Assembly (NCBI GenBank): GCA_023213395.1
Contig: CM041465.1
Location: 52,521,741-52,585,740 of the forward strand
Direction: 5' to 3'
DNA from: Cycas panzhihuaensis
Lineage: Eukaryota > Cycadophyta
DNA length: 64,000 nt
Shown: positions 1 to 11,992 of the stretch, piece by piece
Layout: the number at the start of each line of letters is the position of its first letter
How positions within the stretch are numbered: the stretch's first letter is position 1
Made by a program: the position numbers and the translations under genes
Notes under the pieces: model-generated
Seen by the model: the letters and a program-made list of their open reading frames with translations, nothing else
The model's database searches: none
Told to the model about the DNA's origin: nothing

Positions 1-500
1 ATTTTAAGGAGTGATAATCGAAAGGAGTATGATAATAATTCTTTTAATTAATTCTACCTTGATCATGGTATCAAATGGGAGTTGACTTTTCTATATACCC
101 TATAATAAAATGGTGTAGTAGAAAGAAAGAATCATACCATAATAGAGGTGGTGAGGTGTATGGTACATGGTAAATTCTACCTCCTATGTTTTAGGTAGAA
201 GCTATTGTGATAACTATTTACATTTTGAATAGGGCCCCTACTAAGGCTATTCATGGAAATACCCCTGAAAGAGTGTTTGACTGGTCAGAAACCTTCTATT
301 AATTATTTTAAGATATTTGAGTGTATTGCATATGCATATATCCTAGATACAAATAGAAAGAAGTTAGATCATAAGAATTTGAAGTGCATTTTTATGGAGT
401 ACTCTTAAGAGAGTAAGATTTACAAACTTTGGGATCCACAGGGCAAGGAACTTTTGGTTAGTTGGGATATTAAGTTTAATAAGTCATAATGTATCATACT
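1..500 (+). pseudogene. Copia integrase remnant (element G)
   Basis: C-terminal half of a Copia integrase, which would insert cDNA into the host chromosome. Near 111 the frame reads NGVVERKN, the family signature containing the catalytic Glu of the DDE triad. Downstream, about 300-480, comes the segment that follows the catalytic core in Copia integrases (lysine-rich, then a KIYKLWDP-like stretch near 416-435). Stops such as the one near 406 break it. The first two catalytic Asp lie outside the window. Confidence 0.85.
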
Positions 501-839
501 AAGGGATCATCTAAAGATAGGTTTTATCCTCCACTTCTTCTATTTTAAAGCTATGTTTTAATAGGTGTAGAGATTAATAAGCCTATCATTATGTCTGGGA
601 TGAAAGAAAGGCCTAGTAGGAGTAATGATAAGGAGCTATTATAAGAAGAGGCATAGACTATACCCCATGTTCCATTCTGGGCTAGGACAACCATTGAGGA
701 CTCTAGTGCGATAGTTAAAGATCTAGAAGATGGTTGGAGAATAAGGAGTCAACATAATAGTCAAACTTTAGTAGTGGACACTAATGATTCTAGTGATCCC
801 ATTTTATTTAAAGAAGCAAAAGAAGATCCATGATGGAAA

Positions 840-1500
840 AGCTATAATGGAGGAGGAATATAGATTAGTCATAAAGAATGATACATAGAATTTAGTTCCT
901 TTACCTCCCTCTAAGAACCTGGTTAGTTATAAGTGGGTCTATAAGATGAAGTATCACTCAAATGGAGAGGTAGATAAGTATAAGGCAAGACTTGTTATGT
1001 AGGGTTTTAAACAGAATGAAGGAATCAATTATGAGGAGATATTTTTCACTAGTCTTTAAGATGTCAACAACTTATTGATCCTTACTTTAGCAACTATATT
1101 TATTTAGGAGTTATATAAAATAGACATAAAATCATCATTCCTTAATGGAGACTTAAAAGAAGAGATCTATATAGCTTAAGCTCTTAGTTTCATAAAGGAA
1201 AGTCAAAAGCATTTAGTGTGCCATTTGAAAAAATCTCTATGTGGCATAAAACAAGCACCTCGTGCTTAGTATGAAAAGATTAATGCTATGTTGAAGGAAG
1301 AAGGTTTTGTAACAATAGAATTAGAGCCAAGTCTTTATATTCAAAAGAGTGGATCTACAATAGTTATTGTTGTGTTGAATGTTAATGAACTTATTCTTAT
1401 AAGTAATTATAACAAGACTATTATAACTATAAAGGCCTATTTGGGTGATACTTTAAATATAATAGATCTTGGATGTATTCATTAATTCTTAAGTGTTGAG
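840..1500 (+). pseudogene. Copia reverse transcriptase remnant (element G)
   Basis: The frame shows the usual Copia RT landmarks in order: YKWVYKMK near 930-950, DKYKARL near 973, a degenerate IDIKSSFLNGDLKEEIY near 1120-1170 and LKKSLCGIKQAPRA near 1226-1267. The catalytic YVDD position, near 1375-1395, reads LNVNEL, so both Asp of the active site are lost. In-frame stops at several places confirm a dead gene. It would have copied element RNA to cDNA in virus-like particles. Confidence 0.92.
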
Positions 1501-1659
1501 ATTAAGCATATGGATGATTGCATCATGATATTACAATCAAGGTATGTTAAAAACCTACTTGAGAGATTTTGTATGAAGGGTTATAAACTAGCAAAGATAC
1601 CATATGTGAAGGGCATATATTTTCTAAAGGATATGGATAAGCCAACTTTAGATGGGACT

Positions 1660-2291
1660 TTATATAGATAATTAGTAGGGAGTTTTATTCACTTGACTCA
1701 TACTAGGCCTGATATTACTTATGTTAGATTGGTTTCTCATTACATGAAAAATCCTTAAGAGCCTCATTAGGTTGCTACAAAGAGAATTTTAAAGTATATG
1801 AAGGGTACACTTAATCTTGGCCTTGAATACTTATAAGGTGGAGAGGCTAACTTGCATGGGTGTATTGATGTCAATTAGGATGGAGATGTAAAAGATAGGA
1901 AATCAACTATATGGTATATTTTTGGTATTGGCAATGGGTTTGTCGCATGGTAGTTCAAAAAGTAATCCACTGTTACTTTGCCTTCTACAAAGTTTAAGTG
2001 CTAAGGACTAAGTGTTGATGCAAGAGACGTTATATGGTTACAGGGACTTTTAGAGACTCTTAGAATATCTTTTATCACACTTATTATACATATTAATAAT
2101 TAAAGTGTTATTCAACTTTTAAAGAATCTAGAATTTTATATGTATATGAAGCACATTGAGATTCAACATCATTATATCTATGAGCAGATTAGATTAGGGA
2201 AGTTGCAAGTTGAGTTTTATCCAAGTTAAGAATAACTTATGGATTTATTCACCAAAGCTCTTACTAAAGAGTGCTTCATTAAGATTTATGT
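1660..2291 (+). pseudogene. Copia RNase H remnant (element G)
   Basis: Follows the RT in the same element. Visible family landmarks are a VGSFIHLTHTRPDITY-like stretch at about 1677-1725, KRILKYMKGTLNLGLEY near 1780-1830, DRKSTIWYIFGIGNG near 1890-1935 and the terminal MDLFTKALTKE near 2239-2271. Trp and Gln positions of the family are often replaced by TAG or TAA. RNase H would remove template RNA during reverse transcription. Confidence 0.9.
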
Positions 2292-2407
2292 AAATTTGAG
2301 ACTTAGCAAGGTTATACTTCAGGAGGGATCTATCAACGAGGATAAAGAGAATGGTTAGACCAACCCCTGGGAAGACTTTAAGACCATACATTTATATCAA
2401 GGGTGGA

Positions 2408-2734
2408 TGTTAAAGTGACATTATATCACTTACTTGACTAATATAAATGTAGTGATATATTGTGAAAATATTATGATATAATATTGTGATATTATTTGGG
2501 CTGATAGATATAACATCATTATAATTATTTGAGGCACTTATGTATCTATATAAAGTGATCCAAAGTCTATACATACATTACATTATTTTGTATCAATGTA
2601 ATTATATTCAATGGTTGGTTTTGACCATGAGTTTTTCTATATATATTTTATTGCGTGTTTATTTATTTCGTTCTTATTACATACATAAACAATTTATTTA
2701 TCTATGATTTCTAATATCTATCACTTTTGTAACA
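2408..2734 (+). repeat. 3' LTR of Copia element G
   Basis: Starts TGTTAAAG right after a purine-rich stretch (AAGGGTGGA) and probably ends GTAACA, giving the TGTTA...TAACA ends usual in Copia LTRs. A TATA-like CTATATAAAG lies near 2548. Only one copy is in the window, so the right end is inferred from the inverted end motif alone. Confidence 0.6.
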
Positions 2735-3153
2735 CTTTATAGGTACTATTTTTCATAGTTAGGAGATTAATTTTACATTATTTATGTTTCTATGGGGCTT
2801 GTGTTATGTTTCAAGATCCATGGATTAATCTTTTAGTGAATCAAAGAACTTTGATAAAAAGACTTACTAAAAATAAAACTAGTTAGGATTTCACTAAAAA
2901 TATAAAACTTTTAATTTAAGGATTCTTTTTTGTCCCAAGTTAATCTCCTAATTTTATAGGATGGTAGCTAGGATTTTTACATAGCCATAGGCTATATATT
3001 TGTATTATATTGTAGAAAAGTTAGTTTCTTACTTTTGGAATATAAGATAGAAATTTTTAAAAAAGTTCTCTTCTAAAAAATAGACTCTATTTTTGTTCTA
3101 AATTTTCTTATTAATTATATGTATATATTATTAAAAGGATTATTGCCCCATCA
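2735..3153 (+). repeat. Probable 5' LTR of Gypsy element B (left end uncertain)
   Basis: AT-rich noncoding sequence that ends in ATCA immediately before a degenerate Met-type primer-binding site. The second LTR is not in the window, so the start cannot be fixed; a candidate TG start lies near 2784. No gene is visible here. Confidence 0.5.
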
Positions 3154-3171
3154 TTTGGTATTAAAATATAG
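3154..3171 (+). promoter_or_regulatory. Primer-binding site of Gypsy element B
   Basis: TTTGGTATTAAAATATAG resembles the initiator-Met primer site (TGGTATCAGAGC) with C-to-T and G-to-A changes. It follows the LTR end and precedes the gag region by about 370 bp. The stretch 3172-3540 is a noncoding leader. Confidence 0.6.
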
Positions 3172-3539
3172 TTTAACTTTGAGAGGAGAGGAAGAAAAAA
3201 TTTGTAGTAAACTGTGGGTGAGTTCTATACTTTCTTTGTAAAATATATTTGAGAATGATTAGAAATATATTTAAAGTGTTTATAAAAAGAAAGTAAACAA
3301 CTTGAGAGACAAGAAAGCAAAGGAGAAACTACACACTTAAATAGGAATATATAAGAGCTATAAAATATGGTAGAAGAGCTTACAAAAGTGGCGATAAGAT
3401 AACAAAAGACCCTCTTAAGTAATTAAGAAGGTCTAAGAAGACATGACAATGATATAAAAATAAAACTAGAAGCTAGAGGAAGAGGGATCCTAAAAATCAC
3501 CATCCTCTAAGGAGAGGCTACTAAGAGTACTAGTAGAAA

Positions 3540-3836
3540 ATAACAATAAAGTGAAGCTTAGTGTAGTAAAGTAAGAAGGTAACTTAAATCTTGAAGAATT
3601 GGTTAACTAGTTAAATAATATGGAGAAATGCTTTTTATAGAAAAAAATGATAGAGGAAAGAGAGTAAAACTTATATGCATCAAGTTAAAGGGTTATACAA
3701 TGATATGGTAGGATCATCTATATAAGGACACTATGAGAAAAGAGAAGGATAAGGTTAAAACTTGGAGTAAGATAATAAAGAAACTAAAGAAAGAATTCTA
3801 TTTGAAAATAAGATGAAAATAATATTTTAAAAAATG
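3540..3836 (+). pseudogene. Gag capsid remnant, N-terminal part (Gypsy B)
   Basis: The + strand frame resembles the retrotransposon gag (capsid) domain: an LVNxLNNMEKCF stretch, then KLICIKLKGYTMIW near 3665-3700 and KDKVKTWSKIIKKLKKEF near 3745-3795. Family members have two Trp at the position that reads W-stop here. The frame is lost just before the S element; the rest of gag resumes near 7530. Stops make it non-coding now. Confidence 0.82.
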
Positions 3837-3837
3837 A

Positions 3838-3892
3838 GTATACAAGCTATGATACCACTTGTTAGAAAATAAATCGCACAGCTTTGATACCA
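3838..3892 (-). repeat. Extra internal stub of element S beside its left LTR
   Basis: This stretch resembles 7107-7161, the internal sequence next to the other LTR, including the primer-site complement GCTTTGATACCA at 3881-3892. A primer site is not expected outside the 3' LTR. It implies that a second, truncated unit once followed in tandem. Confidence 0.6.
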
Positions 3893-4216
3893 TGTTATAA
3901 TATAAATTAGATATAAACATAATGGATAAAATCTATGAATGAATGAATAAATAACAAGGTATACGAATGATGAAGCATGTACATGCTAATATAATAAAAT
4001 GGAAGAATGGATAAATTTTAAATTATAAAAAAGGATGATATACATACTTATAGTACAACTCACCACATATATGAGAACCCTTGATGGTCAACTTATTATA
4101 GGTTGATATATATTTTTATATGGCACACAACTTAAGATACCTCAAATATAAAATACAAAATACTCTAGAAAGATTATAAATAGGGATAGACAAGTAATTG
4201 GGTATTACACCCAACA
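3893..4216 (-). repeat. 3' LTR of element S
   Basis: Begins TGTTATAAT and ends ACACCCAACA on the + strand, so it is bounded TG...CA on both strands. It aligns along its length to 7162-7486. Confidence 0.82.
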
Positions 4217-4667
4217 TTCCCCCTCTATAGTAGATAAGTACATAAAGTGAAATGTCACACCAAATATATAATTCTGAGTCTTTAAATGAATGTTGAAACA
4301 TAAAATACTACAATAAGATAATATGATATGGACATCCATATTAACTAAAATCCATCCACTAGACCACATGGGTAACTAATTGCTATGATTGCTAGTTAAA
4401 TAGGATGTTCTTTCATATATATGGTATGATTAGTACCAAGTCAACTTCACCCTAAGAATGCGCCATCTTATGTGGATAAATAAGTAAGATACTAAATAAA
4501 TATATAAGAGTAGCTAAAAAACGACCCCACCTCTTACTTATATGGGATAATACAAATAGATTCTTCAACTATAATGGCCAAAAATAAATGAATCTAAGGC
4601 CTTATAATGACACTATAACCTTAAATTGTCATTATGAGCTCCAAATCATGCCTCAATAGGATATAAT

Positions 4668-4728
4668 CATGTTATTATAGGCTTGTAACATGCTATTATA
4701 GGCATTAACATACCACTATGGGCTAAAA
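4668..4728. repeat. Three degenerate 20-21 bp tandem repeats inside S
   Basis: Three adjacent units begin CATGTTATTATAGGC, CATGCTATTATAGGC and CATACCACTATGGGC. The remainder of the S interior (4217-7161) is AT-rich noncoding sequence in which I see no gene. Confidence 0.7.
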
Positions 4729-7161
4729 TATCCAATAATAAATGTCATAAACATGACTAAAACGTAGATGTGACTTAAATACAATGTAAATGACTCTCTG
4801 AAATGAAAATTTTTTATGTGAAATGGGTTCTCAAGAGCCTAAAGTAAGCCTATATAATAAATTATACATGTTATCTCCCTATTTAGGGTACATTATACCA
4901 ATAAAATATATAATAAATGATATGGAATCTTAAAAAATATATGTATATGCCTAAAAATACTTAAAAAGAATAAAAAATAAAGTTTTAAGAAAAACTTTTA
5001 ATATTAAGCTAGAATATCTATATCAAATCAATACTAAATGATGTTAGATGACCTACCAAAATTAAACTCTCTTAGTTATAAACCTAATGCAATTGATAGG
5101 ACTAAAAAAGTAGTTTGTATACTCAAGTTATAGTCAAAATAGTGATGGTGGATCCTTGAAAGTTAAAAATTATGGGCTTAGTCCCTTTCATCGAGAGGTT
5201 GATGGGCCCTCAATATGACCACAGTTATATGGGTAAGGGGGCTACGTAAATTTTTCAAAATATATAATATAACTTAGTATATTTTTATAAATATAGAAAT
5301 AATATAATTTGCCTAAAATAAATTTGACACCTGTATGCCCATCGAAATTGAAATTATATTTAAAATAATTAAATTTATTTTGGAACTTTAATTTTTTTTT
5401 AATGCTTTCCAAAATTTGATGTCATAAAATAGGGTTTCAAATACATTTTATTGGGAGTAGATTAGGCAAATAATCACAATGAGACTTACTCTACCTTCAT
5501 ACATCTGACTGTTAATGCCTTCTTTTCTATATTTCATCATTGGTTCATGGATGTACAACCCTATTATGGGCCCTCTTCTTTGATTATATGATGTGCTCAT
5601 ATCATACATAATTATATAATAGCATCTTCCTATGCTATAACTAGATCTTCATCTCTACAGTCACATGCTATCTTGCTTAATCTTATGGTACTCTTAGCTT
5701 ATCAGGGTTTTAATAATGGCAAATACTTCATCATTCTTGTCTCTAACAGGAACATATTTTCTTTATCATTTAGAAACTTTGTATGTTCTACATCATATTA
5801 ATCTTTTATATGGAAGCTAACTCCATGATATATTTTCATCTTGTATTTTCTCTTTATGTTCCTTTTGTGTGTATGATTGGTCAGCCTTAAGTTGCAGTGC
5901 ATTGTCTAGAGTTTGTTATTTTTGGGCTTCACTCCCTTATTGTGAATTGTCTGCAAGCTATGTCTATGCATTGCTTTAGAGTTCCTAGCCTTTGTAGCCA
6001 TTTTCTTCCATGCTCTTGCTACACTAGGTTATAATATGGATTTTTACACTACATCTGAGCCTATCTCTATATATTATAATATAAATTCTATTCTTTTGAG
6101 GGCTCCATAATGGATGATTATTATTCAAGACACACACATTTATTTTCTTACTAAGTACATCTAATGTATGATCATCCCAATCTAGGGTCTTCCTTCCCCC
6201 ACCCTTTTTTTGAGTTTTATAAATATACATAAGGGTATTGCCCTACTTCCACAATGTATCTCCATTAAAACACCATATAAAAGCCTTTTAAGAAAGGTAA
6301 ATTTTTTAATTCTACCTACTTTTTTCTAGGTAGCAACATTATTTTGTAGAAATATAGTACTATAGATTTCAACACATTGAAGACTAGAGGAAGGCACATA
6401 TTGATATATATATATATATTTTAATTCTTTTTTTTTAATTGAGAAAACTCTCATTTATCTAGGCACAAATATGTGTAGCCAACCTAGTGACATCATTTAA
6501 ATAATGTATTGCAGAGGCTTTATATTAGATGTAAAGGGTAAAAATAATATATTTATTATAATCTTACAAATATTTTATTATAAGTATGGAGACATTTATG
6601 TCCTTTAGATAGCTAAAAGAAACTCCTTCAACTACTATTAATAAACTCCTTTACATTTTGCCCACTAGCATATAAGAAGATTGTTACTTAATAATTGAAA
6701 CTTATTCAATATTTTCTCTTAAATATAGACCTCACCACAAAGAACTTGCATGTAATATTATTTAGCACCATATACATATAAATTATCTACTGTGAGTAGC
6801 TTAAAACAACCTCCTCTTTTTAAATCAAAGATTTGTAATACACCTTCAAAATTAGGCTTTAACTAGCCTTTGAATAGCTTTGAAAATCTGTATAAAGATA
6901 TCATAAAATAGCCCCAAGTATGTATCAAATGATAATAAAAGATAGTCCTAGATATGTGCATAAAATGTAGCTTCAAATATCATGAAAAACTCCTTTAAAT
7001 AGATAAAAAATAAGTTAGTAATCAAGCACGTGATAGGTTCCTAACACCATAAATAAGGCTCTAAAAAATCCTAAAAAATAAGCTCTGAAATGTTACCCTC
7101 AAGAATTAAACCTTGGGCTTTAATACCAAAATTTAGAAAATAAGATAGAGCTATGATACCA

Positions 7162-7486
7162 TGTTATAATGTAAATAAGCATTAAACATAATAGATGAAA
7201 TAGTTGAGTGAATGAATAAATAAGAAGGCACAAGAATGATGAAGCATATACATATTAACATAATAAAATAGAAGAATAGCTAAACTTCAAATTAGAAAGA
7301 AGGGTGATATATATACTTATAGTATAACTCACCACATATATAAGAACCCTTAATGGTCAACTTATTGTAGGTTGGCATGCATTTCTATGTAGTACATAAT
7401 TTGAGGAGATCTCAAATATAAAATATAAAATAATCTAGAGAGTATGTAAATGGGTATAGATATATAATTAGGAATTACACCCAATA
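7162..7486 (-). repeat. 5' LTR of element S
   Basis: Pair of 3893-4216. It begins TGTTATAATG and ends ACACCCAATA, the final CA having changed to TA. The Met-type primer-site complement lies immediately to its left. Confidence 0.82.
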
Positions 7487-7529
7487 AATTCCTTCTAATA
7501 GACTACTCTTAAACCTTATTAAGAATATT

Positions 7530-8110
7530 TTAAAACTTAAAGTAGAAAGATATGAGTGTCTAAGACTATAAATATAAATTTTATAGGCGTTTTATCAAGG
7601 TAAAGCATGAAGAAATAAAAAAGTAGATGACTATAAGGTATATAAATGACTTAAAGATTGCGATATAAGATGAATTAAGCATACTTAGAAGTAATAGTAT
7701 TAAATATGCTTACTAATTCAAATTAAAGGTAAATGAGAAACATAATATAGATCGTACTTAAAAATCACATATGATAAGAAAGGGACTATCACTCTCATTT
7801 AGAGGTAGTGGTGGTTTTAGCTACTCCAATGGGGAATCATTCAATCAAATGGAGAGGCAGGGTGTAACTCAAGGGAATTAGAAGTACATGTATTTCTAAA
7901 ACTAGCCAAAAGACAAAGGCTTCTAAGGGTCATAGAGTGGTAAAGGCTTTGGTGAAGGAGGTAATACCTGAAGAAGGCCCATTATTTGCTTTAGATGTAA
8001 TAAAGAATGTCATAAGGCCCATAAATATCCTTATCATTATAATTAACCAAGAAACCAAGAGGAGCAACTAAGAGTTAACTTGGCACGAGTTAAGGAATAA
8101 CTTATAGAAA
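7530..8110 (+). pseudogene. Gag C-terminal part with damaged zinc knuckle (Gypsy B)
   Basis: Continuation of the B gag after insertion S. Frames near 7600-7760 resemble the capsid C-terminal region. A CCHC zinc knuckle lies at 7987-8028, reading CFRCNKECHKAHKY: the first two Cys and the His are present, and the last Cys has become Tyr. The knuckle would bind element RNA during packaging. Frame changes and stops are frequent. Confidence 0.8.
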
Positions 8111-8249
8111 TTACATCTAACATTAGAGAGAGCTTAATGTTAAGAAGAATCTTAATTTCTATAAGATAAGGTTAAGTGTAGGAAAAATGAAAAGCAAATA
8201 TAAATGATGATAAATGGATATATAATAATATCATCTAAAAGAGACACAC

Positions 8250-8774
8250 ATAATAAGGTAAGGTTTATAAAGTTATTATAAATAGTGGAATCTATAGGTA
8301 TATGATCTCTAATGAGATGGTATAAACACTATAATTATATTGTAGAAGGCACCCTACTCTTTGTAAAATTTCTTTGGTGAAGAAAAAGAGTGAGTGGTAG
8401 TGGATAAAAGATATTTAGTAAAATTTATAATTAGGCATTTATACTATAATAAGGTATGGTGTAATGTTCTCCTAATAGATGTATGGCATATGTTATTGGG
8501 GAGGCCACCAAAGTATGATAAGAGTTCCTATCATGATAGAAGGGAAAACACTTACATCTTCTAGAAAGATGGTGTGAAAACGGTGTTGTTTCTTATGAAA
8601 GATGAAGTTTAGGTAAAGACTATATCAATAACAAAGGATTTTATAAAATAAGTAAAATTAATTAATATATGTTGTGCCTTGATGGAAAGAAAACAAAAGG
8701 AAGAAGGTATGCAAGTACTACATAAAGTAAAAAGCATACCAGAAGAGTATACAAATTTGATATCAAATATAGAG
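8250..8774 (+). pseudogene. Aspartic protease remnant (Gypsy B)
   Basis: Retropepsin-type protease that would process the Gag-Pol polyprotein. The catalytic D-S/T-G appears as NSG near 8281 (Asp lost). The second landmark, LLGRP, lies near 8493-8507 and is followed by the conserved HDRRENTY-type stretch. The frame then runs towards the RT linker and is interrupted at 8774 by element A; it resumes at 52861. Confidence 0.85.
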
Positions 8775-9463
8775 TGTTTTAGGTGGACCTAAACTATATA
8801 TCTCTCAATTGATGGGATGTTTCTTTTGTTTCAATCAAGACTAAGAGATACAAAGTTTAAAATGACCTAAGTAACCACCTTTGCCTAACTCCTAAGAAGG
8901 AGTCTTCACCTAGTTATACTGTCTAGCAAAGCTATGAATGAGTGAAGTGACAAAAAGCTTAGATGTATGGGGGTGGTAGAATCCACTAGCCTACACAACT
9001 GGGTGAAGAAGTTCTAAGTTTGGATCTACTCTGACAATGGTCCTTATATCTTTCCTAGGGACTCTTATCCTTTTATTCTTTCAACCTTTTGAGTTTTACT
9101 AGAATAAAAGGGAAGGGACAGGTAATAGAAAAGGTTTGGTTTTCTTTCTTTTTCTTTTTGGTCTTTTTCAATTAGTGTTTCTTTCTTTTTTTTTGTATTT
9201 TATATCTTTCAACAAGATGAAATAAAATAAACAAAGGTAATCAATGAAACAACAAGACCTATTCTCCCTTCAACAAGCAAACTAGTTATGCATGCAATAC
9301 ATTTTTTGTTCTTTTTTATTTTAAAGATGAAGTACACTAATGCAAATATGAAACTATCACTTTAAATACAATACATGCTTCACTAGGAAAAGAAAAGCAC
9401 TAATATGAGATGCAATATAATATACCATTAGTTATACAAGATTTAATAATATGCAATGCCAAC

Positions 9464-9690
9464 GAAAAAGCTCTTTATCTCATACATACGCTATTTTTTC
9501 TTTGAATGAAAATTGTATAATTAAAAAAAAAAGAATTAAAGATGTGCTACTACTATTTAAAATGAATTTTTAAAATGAAAAAGCTCTTTATCTCATACAT
9601 ATGCTATCTTTTCTTTCAATGAAAATTGTATAATAATAATAAAAAAAAATTAAAGATGTGCTACTACTATTTTAAATGAATTTTTAGACC
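9464..9690. repeat. 113-bp tandem duplication private to one LTR of A
   Basis: Two copies begin GAAAAAGCTCTTTATC at 9464 and 9577. The partner LTR near 51217 has a single copy, so the duplication arose after A inserted. Confidence 0.85.
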
Positions 9691-9817
9691 ATTAATATTG
9701 AATGTAACCAATCATAATCCTCATACAAGAAACAAACCATACAACTTCGAGATTCTATCAAATATAGAGTAAAAGAGACTCTAAAGGGATCCTTGAACTT
9801 CTAATGATCTAAAAAAT

Positions 9818-9838
9818 TATATATATATATATATATAT
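9818..9838. repeat. TA microsatellite in the A 3' LTR
   Basis: About ten TA units. The partner LTR near 51463 has only a short imperfect version, so the tract expanded after insertion. Confidence 0.85.
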
Positions 9839-11420
9839 CATTTATCAATTTAGATTTTTCTTTTTAAATGAAGAAATTAAATCAAAGAGTGAAATCATGC
9901 AAGAGTCAAAACCAAAACTTCTTTTCTATTCTAAAATCCTACCTCAAAATAACTATTTTCTTTCATTTGATCAAATTTCTCCAAAGTTTCCTTTAAAATG
10001 GGTAAAGGGAGAAAGATAACAAGCATCAAAGGCTAAACCACAGCCAAATACAAGTAAAAAAGGATGAAAAATGACTTGGAATTTAGACTACTATGAAAGA
10101 ATGGGAAGAGATAACTATTTAAAGAGTGAAGAGATGACCATGCTTCATCTTAGCCTATCTCTTTTGAACCCCATAAAGGGATGACCTTTTAGTCAAGATT
10201 CCAAGCAAAAAATAAGTACAAGATCACCACAAAAATTAGTAAAAAGATAGAGTAAACCTTGAGTGAGAACAATCTCTAATAAGTAGTGAAATAACAAGAA
10301 ATTAACTAGGAAAGATCGCACTAGTAGAGAGGAGTTTTGAGGCTAAAAATGATAAGAAATGTGATGAAACTTGAAAAGTAAACCATTAAAATTCAAGTAT
10401 CTATAGAACAAAACTCTTCAACATTAAAATTTCCTCTTGATTTCACCCAAAAATATCAATAAAATCTAATCTCCAAGTCACAGTAGTAACAATATTTAAG
10501 AAGTCTCTAAAAATCTCTAAAAAACCACATAAAACTTAATCTCTTTACTCTCTAGATCCCAATCATGAATAACAATATCCTCCTGATCACCCCATGGCAT
10601 TCAAAAGATAAGATTTCATCAAATCTGGGTAGCATAATGCAAAAATCTAGTGCATTAGCTAAGTTTTTCATGCATAACAGTAAAAAATATGACCGGTCAT
10701 ATTTTTGAACCCACAAAAAATGCAAATTTACTCAAAAAATGTGACCAATTACGTTTTTTATTGGACTAAAAATGTGATAAATGGGGAAGTAAAAATTATC
10801 TTATCAAAAGTCTTTTTTTTTTTTTAATCATGAAATTAAACATAAATAACTTTATTAATGAATATAAAAGCCCAAAACATGATGAAAATTATGAGCATAA
10901 ACCCAAAAATAATAAAAAATTATAAGACATAGATGAAGTCAAGATAAAAATATCAAAATAAAAGGTTTTAAAGGAAGAGTTAGATAAAAGTAACCATGAA
11001 AGAAGAATTTAGTGCCATAAGTATCAGTGATCAGTAGGTGATAGCATAAATATATAGCACATTATTATTCATCATATATCACTAACCAAATCAATATATT
11101 AATTCATTTAAACATAGCCTAAATCATCATAAAACAAGTCCATCATCTATTTTTTCTCATGAAACCTTGCAAGAAATATATCAAAAGTATAAAAACAAAT
11201 AAGAGGCTAAGTTTTGGTAAAACATTTACCCCATTGACACCTAAAGCTCCTACTCCAAGAAGAAAGTAAGATGGTAAGAGGTGGCAACATCAAAGGTAAT
11301 AGTTCTCTCATTAAACATGAAAGGGATCTAGATGAAATATATGAATGATGAGGTGAAGAAGCTCTATGATTCAATTTGAAACAAACTTCCTATGATAATA
11401 AGACCAAAAGACTCTCACTA

Positions 11421-11600
11421 ATAAACCTACCCAAAAGGACTGGGTTTTTACTACCAAAAGGCCATTATCTACATCTTTTACCCAAAAGGACTATATATAT
11501 ATATGGTCATTAAAAACTTTACCCAAAAGGACTGGGTATTCATCACTAAAGATAAACTATCTAATACCTACAAACTAGATGAGATTTCACTACCAAATAC
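11421..11600. repeat. Repeated ACCCAAAAGGACTGGGT motifs in the A 3' region
   Basis: The motif or its first half occurs at 11429, 11480 and 11521, followed by two copies of CACAAACTAGATG-type sequence. It lies between pol and the 3' LTR of element A. Confidence 0.7.
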
Positions 11601-11692
11601 CCACAAACTAGATGGGACTTTAATATAAATTTTAGTTGTAGTTTATCTCTCTTTAACCATGAATCGAAGGGAAATCCTTTTGTTAGAGAAAA

Positions 11693-11992
11693 AAGATAGA
11701 TTGTCATAGTTTTCAAGTTCATTAATAGGTGACTTTTTGGAGAAATCTATTATAATTTATTCTCATTAATGGGGTGAAGGCCTTCAGAGGTTGATTATCA
11801 TAGTTTAACCTCATTAATAATCAAATTTTGGAGGGTTCCCTATCATACTTTACACTCTTTAATAGGTAGAAGGGACTCAGAGCTAGGTTCCTATCATAGT
11901 TTAAGCTCATTAGCAAGTGAAAGAAAACTTAAAGCGAGGTTCCTATCATAGTTTAAGCTCATTAATAGGTGAAATAAAACTCAAAGTGATAT
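11693..11992. repeat. Minisatellite of about six 45-52 bp units in the A 3' region
   Basis: Each unit carries CTATCATAGTTTAAGCTCATTA or a variant of it followed by an AATAGGTGAA-type tail; the last two units are the most alike. The array ends where element C is inserted (12002), so it may originally have been longer. Tandem arrays just upstream of the 3' LTR are known for Tat-lineage retrotransposons. Confidence 0.8.

Larger units (their letters stand above)
1..2734 (+). mobile_element. Copia element G, 5'-truncated by the window edge
   Basis: Decayed Ty1/Copia LTR retrotransposon read on the + strand. Integrase, reverse transcriptase and RNase H remnants occur in the Copia order (integrase before RT), followed by a polypurine-like stretch at about 2398-2407 and a 3' LTR from 2408. 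The 5' LTR, gag and protease lie outside the window. Stops interrupt every domain, so it is not functional. Confidence 0.9.
3893..7486 (-). mobile_element. Short LTR retrotransposon S, no coding capacity seen
   Basis: Two similar LTRs (3893-4216 and 7162-7486) enclose about 2.9 kb. The primer-site complement lies just left of the right LTR (GCTATGATACCA at 7150-7161), and a polypurine complement (TTCCCCCTCT at 4217-4226) lies just right of the left LTR, so the element reads on the minus strand. The interior shows no recognisable gag or pol, as in non-autonomous (LARD-like) elements. It interrupts the gag region of B. Confidence 0.8.
8775..11224 (-). repeat. 3' LTR of element A
   Basis: Starts TGTTTTAGG and ends GGTAAAACA; aligns along its length to 50513-52860. 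It is about 100 bp longer than its partner because of a private duplication at 9464-9690. A purine-rich complement (TTTACCCCATT, 11224-11234) adjoins its right end, as expected for the polypurine tract of a minus-strand element. Confidence 0.88.

Noticed and set aside
6024-6230. Minus-strand frame of 68 codons
   Set aside because: Lies in the noncoding interior of element S, shows low-complexity composition and no family resemblance.
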